A DNA stretch of 64,000 bases from Macrolepiota albuminosa (GCA_027475525.1 JAMWFC010000049.1:1303297-1367296), one strand, 5' to 3'. Positions 34,404-46,799 are shown, counted from the first letter of the stretch. Made by a program: numbers and translations. The notes: generated by a model from the letters alone, not told the origin.

Positions 34404-37400
34404 TTGCAAATGACTGATCCTGATGATCGTCATGCACATAGAAGTAGAAGATCTACTTCAGTGGTTATACCACTTCATTTTGGAACTGGGGATAGAGAGT
34501 CTGGGGATAGAGAGTCTGGGGCAGGGGAATTTGAGGGTATAGGGTCTGGGGATAGAGAGTCTGGAGGTATAGAGTCTGGGGATAGAGAGTCTGGAGGTAG
34601 AGAGTCTGGGGATATGCCTATTGCTGCTCAGGATCCATTTGCTATTGTCATTCCTCAAACTCTTTTGCCTGAAGGATGGGATGCATCTTTACAGAATCCT
34701 ATACCAAGAATAGTGCCACCTCTACCTGTTTCTACATCCAGAAGAAACAATAGGTCTAGAATGGTACCACTTCCACCTGCTCTACCTTTTCCTATACATA
34801 GAAGAGACAACTGACCTACTATTGCTCCACTTCCTGTGGACATTCCTGAAACTGTTCTGCCTGAAGGATAGGATACTCCTTTACAGAATTCTATGCCTAT
34901 GATGCCACCCCTACCTGCTCTGGCATTTAGAAGAGTCAGAAATATATCTGTACAGAATTCTATGCCATCTATGCCAGCTGCCACACTAGCAGAATTACAA
35001 GAGCAGGAAAGGCTGAGACATATGGCTATGGTTCAAGAACAAGAGAGGCAACAGGAATTGGCACAAGCAATAGTAGAGGAACAACAAAGAGTCCTACTAG
35101 AAGATCCTAGAAATGATTCTGCTAAGGATATGGAGGAGGACTTGGAATATGTGGATCCACCTGTGCAAAATCTACCAGCACCTCCTATCCTACAAAGGGT
35201 TGATCATATTCAAGGCATCAATGCTCTTCCAAGAGGAAGACAGCCTTATATAGATGAACCCTCAGCACATTATCTTGGTCTTATGGATGTCATATGTCCA
35301 CACTGTCAGGCTCTACATTGGGATGCTGAAAAGCTTACCAGTTCTACTAGATATCATATAAAATTTGGCATGTGCTGTCTGCAAGGCCAGATTGATTTGC
35401 CCAGACTTGCAGATGCTCCACCAGAACTGCTTGGCTTACTCCAAGGCCATCATGCTCTTTCTGATACTTTTAAAGCATCTATTTGCCAATACAATGCAGC
35501 TTTTGCATTTACATCTTTGGGAGTCAAAATTGACCAGGCAATTACCAATGCTCCTGGACCATACAGCTTTGGGATTAATGGAGAGCTCCATCATCTGACA
35601 GATGCTTTGCTTCCAACTGAAGGCAATCATTCTGTGTATGCACAACTCTACTTCTATGATCACAATCAACAATTGGCTTTTTGTCAAGGAAGCAATCCTA
35701 GATTGGATCTTCAGATAATGGCCTCTTTGCAAGATATGCTTCATAGAGTCAATCCCTTTATTGGCTTATATAAGCTTGCAAAGCAGATTATAACAGAAGT
35801 TCCTGAAGTCCAACCATAAAGGCTTTCTGTTTAAGTTAGGGCTGACATTGGAGACCATCAACGCTATAACAACCCTAATGAACAGGAAGGAGTTGCTGCA
35901 ATTATACCAGAAGATGGTTCTGAAGAGCAATTGGATCATCACAATATAGTCTTGCATCTGCATGGAGGTCAATTGAAGCGAATCAGCCATCTACACCCCT
36001 ATTACACTTCTCTGCATTACACCATTATATTTCCAACTGGAGAACCTGGATTTCACATTGATATTCAATCTCAATTTGGACTAGCAGGAGAACAAAGAGC
36101 CAAAAAAGTTAGCCAAACTGCATATTATGCATATAGGCTGCAGCAAAGGGCTTTGGAAGCCAATGCTGCATTGCTTTGGAGTGGCAGACTGTTCCAGCAA
36201 TATGTTGTGGATGCATGGGCATCAATAGAACAATCAAAGCTCAACTGAGTCAGACAGAATCAAAAGAAGATTAGAGCTGAAGTCTATCAAGGAGTGGTTG
36301 ATGCAGCTACTGGAGATGAAAACTTAGGCAGGCAAAGTCGATGTGTGGTCCTCCCCTCTTCTCATATTGGAAGTGAATGACACATGCAGCAACTATTCCA
36401 GGACTCTATGGCTATTTGCAGGCATTTCCATAAACCAGATCTCTTCATCACTATGACTGCCAATCCAAAGTGGTCTGAAATAGAAGAGGCTCTGTTGAAA
36501 GAACTTACGGTTAATGGAAAGAGGCAAACAGCTTCTGATCATCCAGATATTGTTGCCAGAGTATTTGAACTCAAGAAAAATGCTCTTTTGAAGGACATAA
36601 AAGATGGTCTATTTGGAAAATGTGTGGCATCTGTCCATACCATTGAATTTCAAAAGAGGGGACTTCCACATATACATATCTTGATCTTTTTCCATCATCA
36701 CAACAAGATCAAAGACGCAGCTCATGTGGACACTATTGTTTCTGCTTAAATTCCTGATCCAGTGACTCAGCCTCAATTGTATCAGGTATTGGCTTTGCTT
36801 GAATTATCAATGCAGTAACTTACCTTTGTTATTAGGTTGTTACTACCAATATGGTTCATGGTCCATGTGGAGCAGATTTTCCCAATGCCAAGTGCATGGT
36901 AGATGGCAAATGTTCCAAGAGATATTCCAAGGAATTTCAGGAGGCTACACAGTATGGTGATGATGGCTATCCCCAATATGCCAGACCTAACAATGGCCGC
37001 TTTTTTGAAAAGCATAGTTGTCGTTATGACAATTGTAATGTTGTCCCATACAATCTATATCTCTTAGCCAAATTCCAATGTCATATCAATGTAGAAGTCT
37101 GTGCTTTAGTGAATGCAATCAAACACATTCACAAGTACATCTACAAGGGCCATGATAGGACAACTTTGGAGATTGCTAGGGAGGAGAGAGATGAAATCAA
37201 GAAACACTTGGATGCCAGATACATTTCTGCTCCTCAGGCTTGCTGGCACATCTTTGAACTCAACATGCATGCTGAATATCCTTCAGTGTACAGATTGCCT
37301 GTGCACTTGGAAAACCAGCATGAAGTCTATTTCCCAGATGATGAACTGATACAGGTGGTGGCTGCTAGATCTAATGGAGACAAGATTGCACTCACAGCTT

Positions 37401-38298
37401 GATTTGAAGCCAATATTAGGTTTCCCAATAATAACACCACTTATCAGAACTTTCCAACCAAGTTTGTTTATGAAGCATCTAAACGGAGTTGGAAGGAGAG
37501 GCAGAGAGGGACAGCAATTGGAAGGATGTATTTTGCTTCACCAAGACAGGGAGAAAGGTTCTATCTCAGGATGCTCTTGACTGTTGTAACCAATGCAACT
37601 TCATGGGCTGATCTCAGGACAGTCAATGGCCATATCTATCTCACTTATCAAGAAGCATGCAAAGCTCTAGGTCTTTTAGAGGATGATGCAGAATGGAGGC
37701 AGTGTCTCACTGAAGCTGCTCCAATCCAACTAGGATCAGCTCTCAGATAGCTGTTTTGTACTATTCTATTCCACTGTGCTCCTGCCACTCCTGAGGCTCT
37801 ATGGGAAGAATTCAAACATTCTATCTGTGATGATCTTTGACACAGATTGGAACATACTAGGCAATACAGGGACCGAGTCTTTACCAATAAGGATGTCTAT
37901 GACTATGGCCTTTATCTCATCAATGACACTTTGATGAATTTTGGGAAAACTCTGAAAGACTTTTCCAACATGCCAGAGGCTCAACAGAATTGGAACATAG
38001 TTCCAGGTAATTGGCATTTGCATAAAAGATTGACTTGAATACTAATCATTCTTTTAGGCAATTGACTTTTAGAAGATGAAACTAATTATGATGTTGAGGA
38101 GCTTAAGCAAAGAGTGGAGGGAAACAAGGCCAAGTTCAATGTGGAACAACTGGAGACCTTTGATGCTGTCATGAACTCTGTGAACAACAATTTGGGCAGG
38201 ATGCTATTCATTCACAGTGCTGGAGGATGTGGCAAAACCTTTGTCTGCAATACTCTGGCTGCTGCTATTTGTTCTAATGGAGATGTGGCATTATGTGT
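34404..38298 (+). pseudogene. Helitron RepHel protein, N-terminal three quarters (H3)
   Basis: From the ATG at 34404 there is a Ser/Arg start, GDRESG repeats (34490-34610), Pro-rich repeats and a Gln/Glu-rich helix. The Helitron N-terminal zinc-type block VICPHCQALHWDAEK with KFGMCCLQGQIDLP lies near 35290-35400. The Rep region shows YYTSLHYTIIFPTGEPGFHI near 36000, KPDLFITMTANPKWSEIEEA, and the HUH motif RGLPHIHILIF near 36660. A 50-base intron (36786-36835) joins PQLYQ to VVTTNMVHG; a second is at 38007-38057. The frame ends after SAGGCGKTF. Stops near 34812, 34869, 35817, 36246, 36747, 37400, 37748 and 37838 break it. Confidence 0.9.
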
Positions 38299-38564
38299 GG
38301 GAAGTGTGAGGGTATGATCGAAGCCAGTCTGAGTATACGAGTCGCTGCTTTTGTTTGGAAGAATGAGAATGCAATTTTATGTAGAAAAAAGTATAGAACT
38401 CACAAGCTGAACTGATAGTTAGCCTTGACAGGGGAGGAGGGAGAGGATGTGCTCGAGGTCTGGGTTGAGGTAGCAATAGCAGAGGTGGTTGCAGTAGCTG
38501 TTCTGGGGACACTGATAATACCCTGTCAGAGTAGTTTCAGTTTCATCACCAAGATATAAGGATT
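38299..38564 (-). other. Short segment between Helitron and copia, origin unknown
   Basis: A minus-strand frame rich in Ser and Thr (for example TSAIATSTQTSSTSSPSSPV) ends in a stop near 38415. It keeps CpG sites better than its neighbours. It could be the linker of a secreted or GPI-anchored protein, but composition alone does not prove coding. Confidence 0.2.
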
Positions 38565-38873
38565 TGTCGAAGAAAATGATGAATGACTATGGAGCGTTAC
38601 CTCAATCTCGCATCATACATGACGCATTTATGACATATGTTTTATTCTTTATTCATTTCACTTTATCTTGTTACATCATAATAAAATTCTATGAAATTCC
38701 AAATGTCTCATACTTAGGTATAAAAAATGTACTCATATCTGAAGTTTGAATCATTCTTGATTTCAAACTTCAGGTACGTAACTAAACAGCTTACTTATCG
38801 AATGGTCCTTGATTTTGAACTTCAGTGTATTATATACGTGAAATATATATCTATTCTGCATTATGCTGTGACA
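38565..38873 (+). repeat. 5' LTR of old copia
   Basis: 309 bases, TGTCGAAGAAAATG to GCTGTGACA. It contains two copies of a TTGATTTCAAACTTCAG-like motif, near 38755 and 38810. Confidence 0.92.
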
Positions 38874-38877
38874 GGTT

Positions 38878-39351
38878 ATGGGCCCTGATATCAGCGAACC
38901 GACTTCCGATACTCTACAGTTCACGAAGCTCAACAGAAATAATTATCACATATGGTCTGATAATATGAAGGCTGTATTGCAATCAAAGTCACTTTGGGGT
39001 ATTACTAGTGGACATGATAAATGCCCACCAAAACCCCCTGTCCAGTTCCCAGGTATGACAACTACCTCCCACCCTGATCCTACTGATGATGGTCCAGTTC
39101 CAACCATCAAAGAGGAGGAGGAAGTCCAAAATCCTTTGGTATTACTGCAGCATGCAGGCACCATCCTCACTGGATTCCCCTATGGCATCAGCTTAGTCCA
39201 CAATGGCAAGGAATTCCTCCATGCCAAGCTCATGGGAGATTGGGGAACCATGTATCAAATCAAGTATATGAACATGGGGGTACAATCACGTTGCATACAT
39301 CGCCAGCAAGTCAACAATGTGATTGTGGCACCATTGCCTGGGTCATATTAG
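38878..39351 (+). pseudogene. Copia gag, internally deleted
   Basis: It starts at an ATG overlapping the primer-site-like GGTTATGGGCCC. The N-terminus reads LQFTKLNRNNYHIWSDNMKA VLQSK, the usual UBN2/gag start. After about 90 residues the sequence jumps to a region (FPYGISLVHNGKEF) that does not look like gag core, and no zinc knuckle is seen. A segment has therefore been lost before the integrase part. Confidence 0.75.
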
Positions 39352-40392
39352 CCCTAGAACAATTAAAAACATGGCAGATATGAATGCTGTAACTGGCTTA
39401 AAGATTAGGCTGTCCTGAGAGTTCGATTGCTTGTGTAGTGGTTGCATCCAAGAAAAATCCACCAGGCCTCCCTTACTGGCTGTCAGCACAAAGACTTACA
39501 ACAAGAACAAGTTGCTCGTCATGGACTTAATTGAACCTATGAATATACCCACATGGAATGGAAAACGGTACACCTTGGTGATTATTGAAGTCAGTTGTTG
39601 CCTGCCTAACAGTTCTCTACAGTGGCTCAAAAAACTGTCCCAATGTTTCATACTTTTTGAAAGATGACATTGGCATGAAGGATGAGAAGTACCTAAAATC
39701 CTAATAAAATCATGTAAAATACTATGGCATTGTAGCTACAAAACAAACCTAGGCTTATGTAATTGAAATCAAAACTGATGGAACATTTGCCATTTTAAAA
39801 TATTCACTCATTGTGACAGTTTTTTGAGCATCTCTAATTTTTCAGGTTTATCCCTATTTTACTCAAAAATAAAGAGTAAGTTGCATGTGAGAATATAGAC
39901 AAAGGAATGTGACCATGTTTAGATATATTTGGGAGTAGTACATGATTTTATTAGGATTTTAGGTACTTCTCATCCTTCATGCCAATGTCATCTTTCAAAA
40001 AGTATGAAACATTGAGACAGTTTTTTGAGCCACTGTACTTGAGAAGAAAGAAGAGACAGCCAATGAAATGAATGGTACCATGGCAAAGCTTGAACATCAG
40101 TTGGGACAACTAGGCAAAATAATTCAAACCGATAACAGCACTGAATTTGTGAACTCAACTGTAGAAAGGTTCTGTAAGCTTAATGGACCTCATGAAACTA
40201 CCAATCCCTTCAGACCTGAGCAGAATAGAATAGCCAAGCAAATAATAGCCATTTTAATGGAGATGACAAAATGTATGCTCCATGCTGCAAACATGGACTT
40301 GAGATATTGGGGCAAGGCCTTCATGTATGCCACTTATATTTTTTCTATCACTCTGACATCAGCTCTTGGTGGCAAAATACCATTTATGGAAT
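39310..40392 (+). pseudogene. Copia integrase, interrupted by a MITE
   Basis: The zinc part is LWHHCLGHISPRTIKNMAD with CSGCIQEKSTRPP near 39320-39470. The core begins NKLLVMDLIEPMNIP near 39510. A MITE (39620-40035) interrupts it. Afterwards comes IIQTDNSTEFVNSTVERF (second Asp) and FRPEQNRIAKQ, where the catalytic Glu is expected but Lys is read. It ends near 40392 with TSALGGKIPFME. Confidence 0.8.
39620..40035. mobile_element. MITE with about 100-base terminal inverted repeats, TA target
   Basis: The left end CAGTGGCTCAAAAAACTGTC and the matching right end pair for about 99 bases with one mismatch. It is flanked by TA on both sides and sits inside a copia integrase. The tip resembles the end of the Tc1 element at 54959-56283 (GCTCAAAAAACTG), so that family probably mobilised it. 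Confidence 0.93.
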
Positions 40393-40999
40393 AGAGTAAC
40401 TTCTACAAAAAATCCAATTCATCACATCTTTGCATTTTGGGGTCACTTGGATGGGCCTATGTGCCCAAAGAGGTAAGGCATGGCAAGCTCAAGTCATGTG
40501 CAGTATGAGTGCAAATGCTTGGATGTTGGGTAGGAGAAACTAAAGGCTACAGATTAAAGGACCTCAAAAATGAAAAGCTAATTACTTCCTGTGATGTTCA
40601 ATTCCATGAAGACAATGTACCCAGTGAATTGGCATGAGTAAGACCCAATTCCAGTGGAAAAACTGATGGGCCCATTGATGACCTTGTTAATCTTGCTCCA
40701 TATCCCAAAGAGGATGTACCTCAAAAAATTTGTGTATCTATTCACCCATTGGACCTCAGTCAATTAACAGAGAGAGACAACACGTACACCAGTGCCTCAA
40801 AAGGGTAAATCAGGAGTGGTGAGCTTCAGTATCCATCACCCTCTCAACCTTGTACTCCTGAACAGGGCCCCACTGATACTAAGACCCCTGCCACTCCAAG
40901 AAAGAAGGCCAGATGGGAGAACCTACCAAAACATGAAGTTTCAATGGTCTTAGCATATTCCAATGAGGTACTAAGATAATGATGATAGAAATCCTGAAG

Positions 41000-42585
41000 T
41001 TCACACAGCATATGTGGCGATATCAGGATCACCTGTATACAAGGCCATGCAAACATGCAATGCAGATATGTGGCAGCAAGCTATCCAAGGATGAATATAA
41101 CCAATTAGTCAAAAAGAATGTATTTGAGGAGGTAAACAATTTACCTCCTGGTAAGAGAGCTGTGGAAAGTAAAGTTGTCCTGAAAGACAAACTAGATGGC
41201 CAAGGGAATTGAATCAAGTATAAAGCTTGAATCATAGCTCAAGGTGTCTCTCAGATACCCAAAATTGACTATTATGACATGTTTTCATTGGTCACAAAGT
41301 TTACTACTCTACAGGTGTTTCTTACTCTGGCAGCCATGCTAGACCTCAAAGTACATCAAATAGATGTGGTTGGAGCATATCTCGAGGCCAACATAGATGA
41401 AGAAATCTATATGAAAGCCTCTAACAGAATCGGAAAAGCACGGTACTGGAAGTTGCATAAAGCAATATACAAACTCAAACAGGCTGGCTGGAAATGGAAG
41501 GAAGAATTACATGACATACTCATGTGTCTTGGTTTCAGCCAGTCTAAAGCAGACGACTGCCTGTATATTATGTGCTCTCATAGAAAGATTGTACTCATCG
41601 TTTTAGTCTATGTTGATGACATAGCTGTCGCTGAAAAACATCTCACTCAAATTATATCATTCAAAAACAACATGAACAAACATTTTGACATAATCAACCT
41701 TGGCAAAATACATTATATGCTGGGACTACAGATTAGTTGAGATAGGGAAAAATAAACCATTCGACTCAATCAGTCTGCATATGTCAAATCTATTTTGGAC
41801 CGCTTTGGAATGAAGAATTGTCACAAGATGGTGACTCTCCTAGTGACAAATCACAATCTCTCACTGCTTCAGTCTCCCAAAACTTCAGGAGAAGTTGATT
41901 CTTATAATAAATTTTCAAATGGAGTCAACTACTTATCAATAGTTGGCTCGCTCCTCTATGCTACCCAAACTTGTCTGGATATTCAGTTTGCAGTAAGTCT
42001 GGTAGCTCAGTTTGCTAATAATCCAGGCATAGCCCACATGACTGCATGCAAACAAATACTCTGATATCTCAAAGGGCCTAAATCCTATGGTCTAATGTTG
42101 GGAAGACAACTAAACAACAAGTTAAAACTTATTGGATGAAGCAATGCCAATTGGGCACAAAACCATTATGACCATAAATCAATCAGTAGATGGTGCTATG
42201 AGCTCAATGGCAGTATTATCTCTTGGTCCTCAAAAAAAACAACTAGGAGTAGCAACATCAACAGTCGAAGCGGAATATATTGCATTTGCACATGCCACCA
42301 GGAAGGCAATTTGGCTGCAATGCTTATTGAACAACCTTGATTTTGGGCAAGTAACAGCGACTACGATCTACACAGATAGCACTGGGAGCATTGCTCTTTC
42401 CAATAACCTGGTCAGACACTCACAAGCCAAACATATTGATATATGATATCACTTTATTCGAGATCAAATAAAGAGAGAAAACATCAAATTGCAATATGTT
42501 TCAATACACAACATGATAGTAGATACTCTCACCAAGGCATTGCTCTGTGAAACTTTCATTAAATATTGAGACAAACTTTGAGTGA
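41000..42585 (+). pseudogene. Copia reverse transcriptase and RNase H
   Basis: RT begins near 41015 and shows HQIDVVGAYLEANIDEEIYM near 41355, LHKAIYKLKQAGWKWKEEL, and an intact YVDD in VLVYVDDIAVAEKH near 41610. It continues through RFGMKNCHKM and LSIVGSLLYATQTCLDIQFA. RNase H reads SSKKQLGVATSTVEAEYIAF near 42230-42285 and IYTDSTGSIALSNNLVRHSQ near 42370. Stops near 41210, 41228, 41738, 42062 and 42444 inactivate it. Confidence 0.88.
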
Positions 42586-42616
42586 TGCCTCCTCCTCTAT
42601 TCTCGTCAAGTGGGAG

Positions 42617-42926
42617 TGTCAAAAAAAATGACAAATGATTATGGAGCATTACCTCAATCTCTGCATCATACATGACACATTTATGACATATGTTTTATTC
42701 TTTATTCATTTCACTTTATCTTGTTACATCATAATAAAATTCTACAAAATTCCAAATGTCTCATACTTAGGTATAAAATACGTACTCATACCTGAAGTTT
42801 GAATCGTCCTTGATTTCAAACTTCAGATACATAACTAAAAAGCTTACTTATTGAATAGTCCTTGATTTCAAACTTCAGTGTATTATATACATGAAATATA
42901 TATCTATTCTGCATTATGCTGCAACA
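42617..42926 (+). repeat. 3' LTR of old copia
   Basis: 310 bases, TGTCAAAAAAAATG to GCTGCAACA. It is preceded by the purine tract CAAGTGGGAG. Confidence 0.92.
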
Positions 42927-43290
42927 GAATTTTCCTGCTGACAATTGTTCTGGTGTGTACACACAGAGCTTCACATGAGGATTAGAAATGGCTGTGCTTC
43001 TCAAGAGGTAACATACTCTGCAATGCACATAGTTGATCCTGTCCAGCTTATACTACCACCTAGAATAATATTCAGTCAGCTTTGCACCAAGGCCAGAGGA
43101 TTGTAGCTTATATTGATGCCAAAGAAGTGATTGAGCAAGAGCAGTTGAGATGAAAAGAGTTGCTAAGGCAACAGATTGAAAAGAGAGTCTCATCGTTGAA
43201 CAGATAAGCTTAGAGTTGATTTTACAAAAAAGTCAATCTTTTAAAGAATGAAGGCAAGAATAACGATTGGGGGCCTCTTGACTGGTAACC

Positions 43291-43321
<31 letters not shown>
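43291..43321. repeat. (CAA)n microsatellite
   Basis: About ten perfect CAA units. Confidence 0.97.
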
Positions 43322-43599
43322 CCTTGCAAACCCCTACATACACCTCCTGTATTTAGATTCATCGAACCCTGTAGTCACAAGCTCATAGCATCACATCTCA
43401 CCTCTCCTGATCCTGCATCACCCCAACTCAATCACTCCTTACTTGTTAATCTTAACCTTAAACTTTCTCCATTAGCTCAGCTCTATTAATAGCTCCTGCC
43501 TGCTTTCTCACCATGTTGCCGGTATTTCCCATGCCGCTTACTGTGGTGCTACATACTCTCTCCCCTCCTCCTCACTTATCTATTGCCACAGGAATTCCT

Positions 43600-45290
43600 C
43601 CGTTTACTCCACTCACTCCTAGGACAGGTGCTTGTCTGATTATTCCAGAAGCAGATTCTGGATTGGAAGACAAATGTACTCTCACCACTTAAATCCCCAA
43701 GAGAAGCCAGCTGATAGTCTGTAGCTGCATTTCCAATAATCCTGCAGAGACCCCAACAATTCTCATCAAAAACCTTCTCTTCAGCCTGGGTTTGGATGAA
43801 CAATATGACTTCTTTAAATTACTCACTGTTGCTGTTACCTCCTTCAGTGATAGGCCCTCAAACCTATTCTTGGCTGTTATATTGAGCTCAAGTATAATGC
43901 TAAAGAACCAATTACTGAGCCCAGAGTGGACCTGCTGGAGATCATTATGAAGGCAATCAGTGAGGCTAAGCCTGAGTGGGAAGTAAGGTGGAGTGCCAGC
44001 AGAAAATGATGCAGTGACAAGCATCTGTTTTGCCAACTACTCAACTCGTACCCTGGGATCATGGACTAAAGCAATATCCTGGCCATGGACTTACTAGTTA
44101 TTAAAGGACTACATTGAAAAGAGAGGTTTTCAGGTGGTGGCAATTTTTTTGTCTTATAGTGGCTCTTAGGTTATGTTTTTTTTGCTGTCTGATGCTGACA
44201 GGTTCATGGCTTTAGGTTCATTCTTGGTTCTCTCCAAGATTTCTAAGTACTTGGCTTGCATTGGACCTTTGAAGGAGATTCTGGTCAAGAGACCATTTCA
44301 AACTTGTCATCTCAGATATGAGAGACTGGGAGCATATGGAGAGTAGGATTGAGAGGTGGGCCAGAAGGATGGTGCCTGGCTCATGGATTGGCAGCTGCTC
44401 TACAGAACTCAATGCTGATCTCTTCATTTTCTCAATGGCCACATGGTCTGATACCTTGAAAATTCTTCAATCTGAAGACTCCTTTAGAAAACTGTTTCCA
44501 AAGCCCATAGTTCCTCCCAGCCAGCTATGGGACTACAATGACAAGCTGACCTGTAGAACTCTAGAGGATCAGGTATCCAAGGGTGCAGATCAGATCAGCA
44601 GCACTGTCAAATCTATGGCCCTCAAAATCTGGGAGTTGAAGAACAAGATTTGTGCAGTCCAGATTAAACAAGATGACATGGCCTCTGCCTAGTCCAAGCT
44701 GATTGACTAAGTTTTGTCCTTGGATCAGAGGATCTGTGTCATGCAGTAGGCTTTGCTTGTGCAAGGCCATGAAGAAAAGATCAGGTCATGCATAGTTGAG
44801 CTTGAATTGCAAATTGGTAGCCTTTGGGTCTCACTTCTCCTGACAGAGTCAACCAAACATTGCATCAAGATTCAGAGGGCATTGGATGATTTGATGATGG
44901 AGTCGGCAGTCAAGAAAACTGAACTATTACAAGTAGCTGATCAATTTGCCAGCATCATTGGTTTTAACTAGAGCGCATTGATGCTACCCCCCCTTCTCCT
45001 GACTCACTCTCTCCCTCTGATCCTTCTGGTAATATTACTAACATTGCACAGGTTGAATTCTCCTCACCTCCCAGTGCCCCATCTATTCCCATTCCCAGGC
45101 TCAGGAAGAAGAGGAGGCTCCTGGAGGCAGCCAACTTCACTGCCACTGTGGCCCCCACTGCAAGTGGATGCCTTCAGCTCTCTGATGCTGATATGGTATG
45201 TTCTGATTTGTGTAATTGCTTCTTTCTTGGTTTAATGCAGACATTTGGCCCATCAGAATGTCAGTCAGTGAATCTGACTATTTTTTCTTG
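43600..45290 (+). pseudogene. Unrecognised pseudogene, possibly a retroelement ORF1
   Basis: Several plus-strand frames join into one decayed protein. They begin ILIKNLLFSLGLDEQYDFFK near 43770, then after a frame change YNAKEPITEPRVDLLEIIMK near 43890, and SDMRDWEHMESRIERWARRM near 44310. Helical, coiled-coil-like stretches follow to 44970. After another frame change a Ser/Pro-rich tail carries the basic nuclear-type motif PRLRKKRRLLEAA near 45100. A 45-base intron (45195-45239) precedes TFGPSECQSVN and a stop. I cannot name the family. The layout resembles ORF1 of some LINEs, but no RRM or zinc knuckle is clear and no LINE RT follows. Confidence 0.4.
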
Positions 45291-45382
45291 AACAACATGG
45301 CCTCAAGAGCCAATACAAGTCAATAGGCCAAAACTGCAAGGAATATGTCAAATTGCCACTGTCAAGCCATGAACTATACCTC

Positions 45383-45591
45383 TGTAGCGTAGTCCGCTAT
45401 GTGGCGTTGGCCACATAGCTTTACTTACTGTAGTTGATATTATATTATTATTTACTGTACTATAAATAGTTTACATGTGCTGCTTACTAAGCAGCTTATT
45501 TTGTTTTTACACTACATAGTCAATAGACTGGTCTGGTCTGATTCTGTATTGTGTGAACCTAAGCTCTCACAAACCCTGGAACTTCGTTACA
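45383..45591 (+). repeat. 5' LTR of gag element B3
   Basis: 209 bases, TGTAGCGTAG to CGTTACA. A T-run and GAATCC follow, as in elements at 7190, 1328 and 50479. It is directly upstream of the gag at 45699. Confidence 0.65.
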
Positions 45592-45698
45592 TTTTTTTGA
45601 ATCCGCCAGCTAGGATCTATTGCCTAGCATCTGACGCCAGTCACTGAGTTTGTTGACAGAACTCTATCAGCTTCTTGAGCTTCTTGCACAGCCACACC

Positions 45699-46434
45699 AT
45701 GCAAATTTCAAACAGGGAATTGATGAGTAATCCCATACCTGCAGTCTCCACTGACGGCAGGCAGAATGCCCATGACCTATGGAGAGACCCAGCAGACACC
45801 CAGGATGCGTCAGCGTCCAATGTGGGTCAGCCAAGACCCAAGGCTCAAGACCAAGATTGGAGCACTGACCTGTCCAGAAATGAAAGCGAGGCCTGGAGAG
45901 CGGAGAGCTCACAACAGGATGGTCAGCAAGGGCTACGTGACAAGATGCCAGGGGGATTAACTCCCCCAGTTATGCAGCTGCCAGGAGGACTGCGACGGTC
46001 CAGCCAACTAGCCTCACAAGGGCCTCCTGATGAAGGCCGACAGTCAACAGGTGCCTATGGCATCTCAGGAGATATCAAGTCATTGGTACAGACTGGGGGA
46101 ACTATCTCTCCAAGCCAGAGGAGTGGCTGCAGCGGGCTCAATGCCCTCCAGGAACCGGAGGAGGCTGCAAGTCCTGAAGTAGCCTGTGTGGAAAACCAAT
46201 TTCTGCGCATGCCAGCAGTGGAGGAAGTTCCAGAGGTTGCAGAGCTTCTGGAGGAGGTGATTGAGTCATCAAGCGACAATGACGCTGGAGCAGAGGAGCA
46301 GCAGCTGAAAACTGTGTACACTGTGTGCTTGCAGGTGTTCTGGGATTTGCACCCAGAGGTGATGAAATACACCACCCAAGCACGACTCAAGCGCTACACT
46401 TCAGCACATATAGTAGCACTTAGGCAACAAGGGC
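45699..46434 (+). CDS. Gypsy-type gag (element B3), cut by a copia LTR
   Basis: The ATG at 45699 starts MQISNRELMSNPIPAVSTDG. The frame stays open through Pro/Gln/Glu-rich sequence to the conserved gag block WDLHPEVMKYTTQARLKRYT. The nominal stop at 46437-46439 lies inside a copia LTR that begins at 46435, so the gag is truncated by that insertion and lacks the capsid end. The block matches YPSITKDTTRARLGLYV in the other B gags, but the rest has diverged, so this is a different lineage. Confidence 0.75.
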
Positions 46435-46799
46435 TGTGAACCGTATAAGTACTTATTCCCTCAGGTGTCACGACGAAGTCCGTGATAACGACTATATATT
46501 ACCTGTGAACCGTATAAGTACTTATTCTACAGGTAATGTAAGTAATGGCAGTAAAAATAGGTAGTAGACAACGTACCCCTCAGGTGTCATGACAAAGTCC
46601 GTGATAACGACTGAGGGGCAGGTTTGTGTACATGCATATTTATACTAGAAAATAAGGTTTTAGTAAAGATTGACAAATAAAAGACGTCGCGCTGTGGTGG
46701 CGCAACATAACAAAGTAAAAAGAAAATAAATCATAAGTAAACCAAGAAATATAAATAATTATACCGTAACTAGCGCTGACTGGACGTCATACGCTAACA
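46435..46799 (-). repeat. LTR of a third copia lineage
   Basis: 365 bases, TGTGAACCG to GCTAACA, followed by CTCCCCCTGAC as in the copia at 17190. It contains an internal duplication of CCGTATAAGTACTTATTC and of a GTGTCA(C/T)GAC(G/A)AAGTCCGTG motif. Confidence 0.85.

Larger units (their letters stand above)
33580..38298 (+). mobile_element. Helitron fragment H3 (5' end and first three quarters of RepHel)
   Basis: The leader matches H1 and H4 on the opposite strand. The RepHel frame runs from 34404 and stops matching at 38298, just after the Walker A motif. From 36790 to 38298 it is an inverted, nearly identical copy of 29607-31115. No TC start or CTRR end could be placed with confidence. Confidence 0.88.
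38565..42926 (+). mobile_element. Old complete Ty1/copia element with nested MITE
   Basis: LTRs at 38565-38873 and 42617-42926 enclose gag, integrase, RT and RNase H. Flanks are GGATT (38560-38564) and GAATT (42927-42931), a target duplication with one transition. GGTTATGGGCCC follows the 5' LTR and overlaps the gag start. CAAGTGGGAG precedes the 3' LTR. LTRs differ at roughly 20 sites by eye, many of them CG against CA or TG. Confidence 0.92.

Noticed and set aside
38299..38564. Ser/Thr-rich fragment as a secreted host protein
   Set aside because: Only composition supports it; there is no signal peptide or domain in view.
43291..43321. Regular short repeat as a CRISPR-like array
   Set aside because: It is a plain CAA microsatellite without spacers. 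No CRISPR array was seen.
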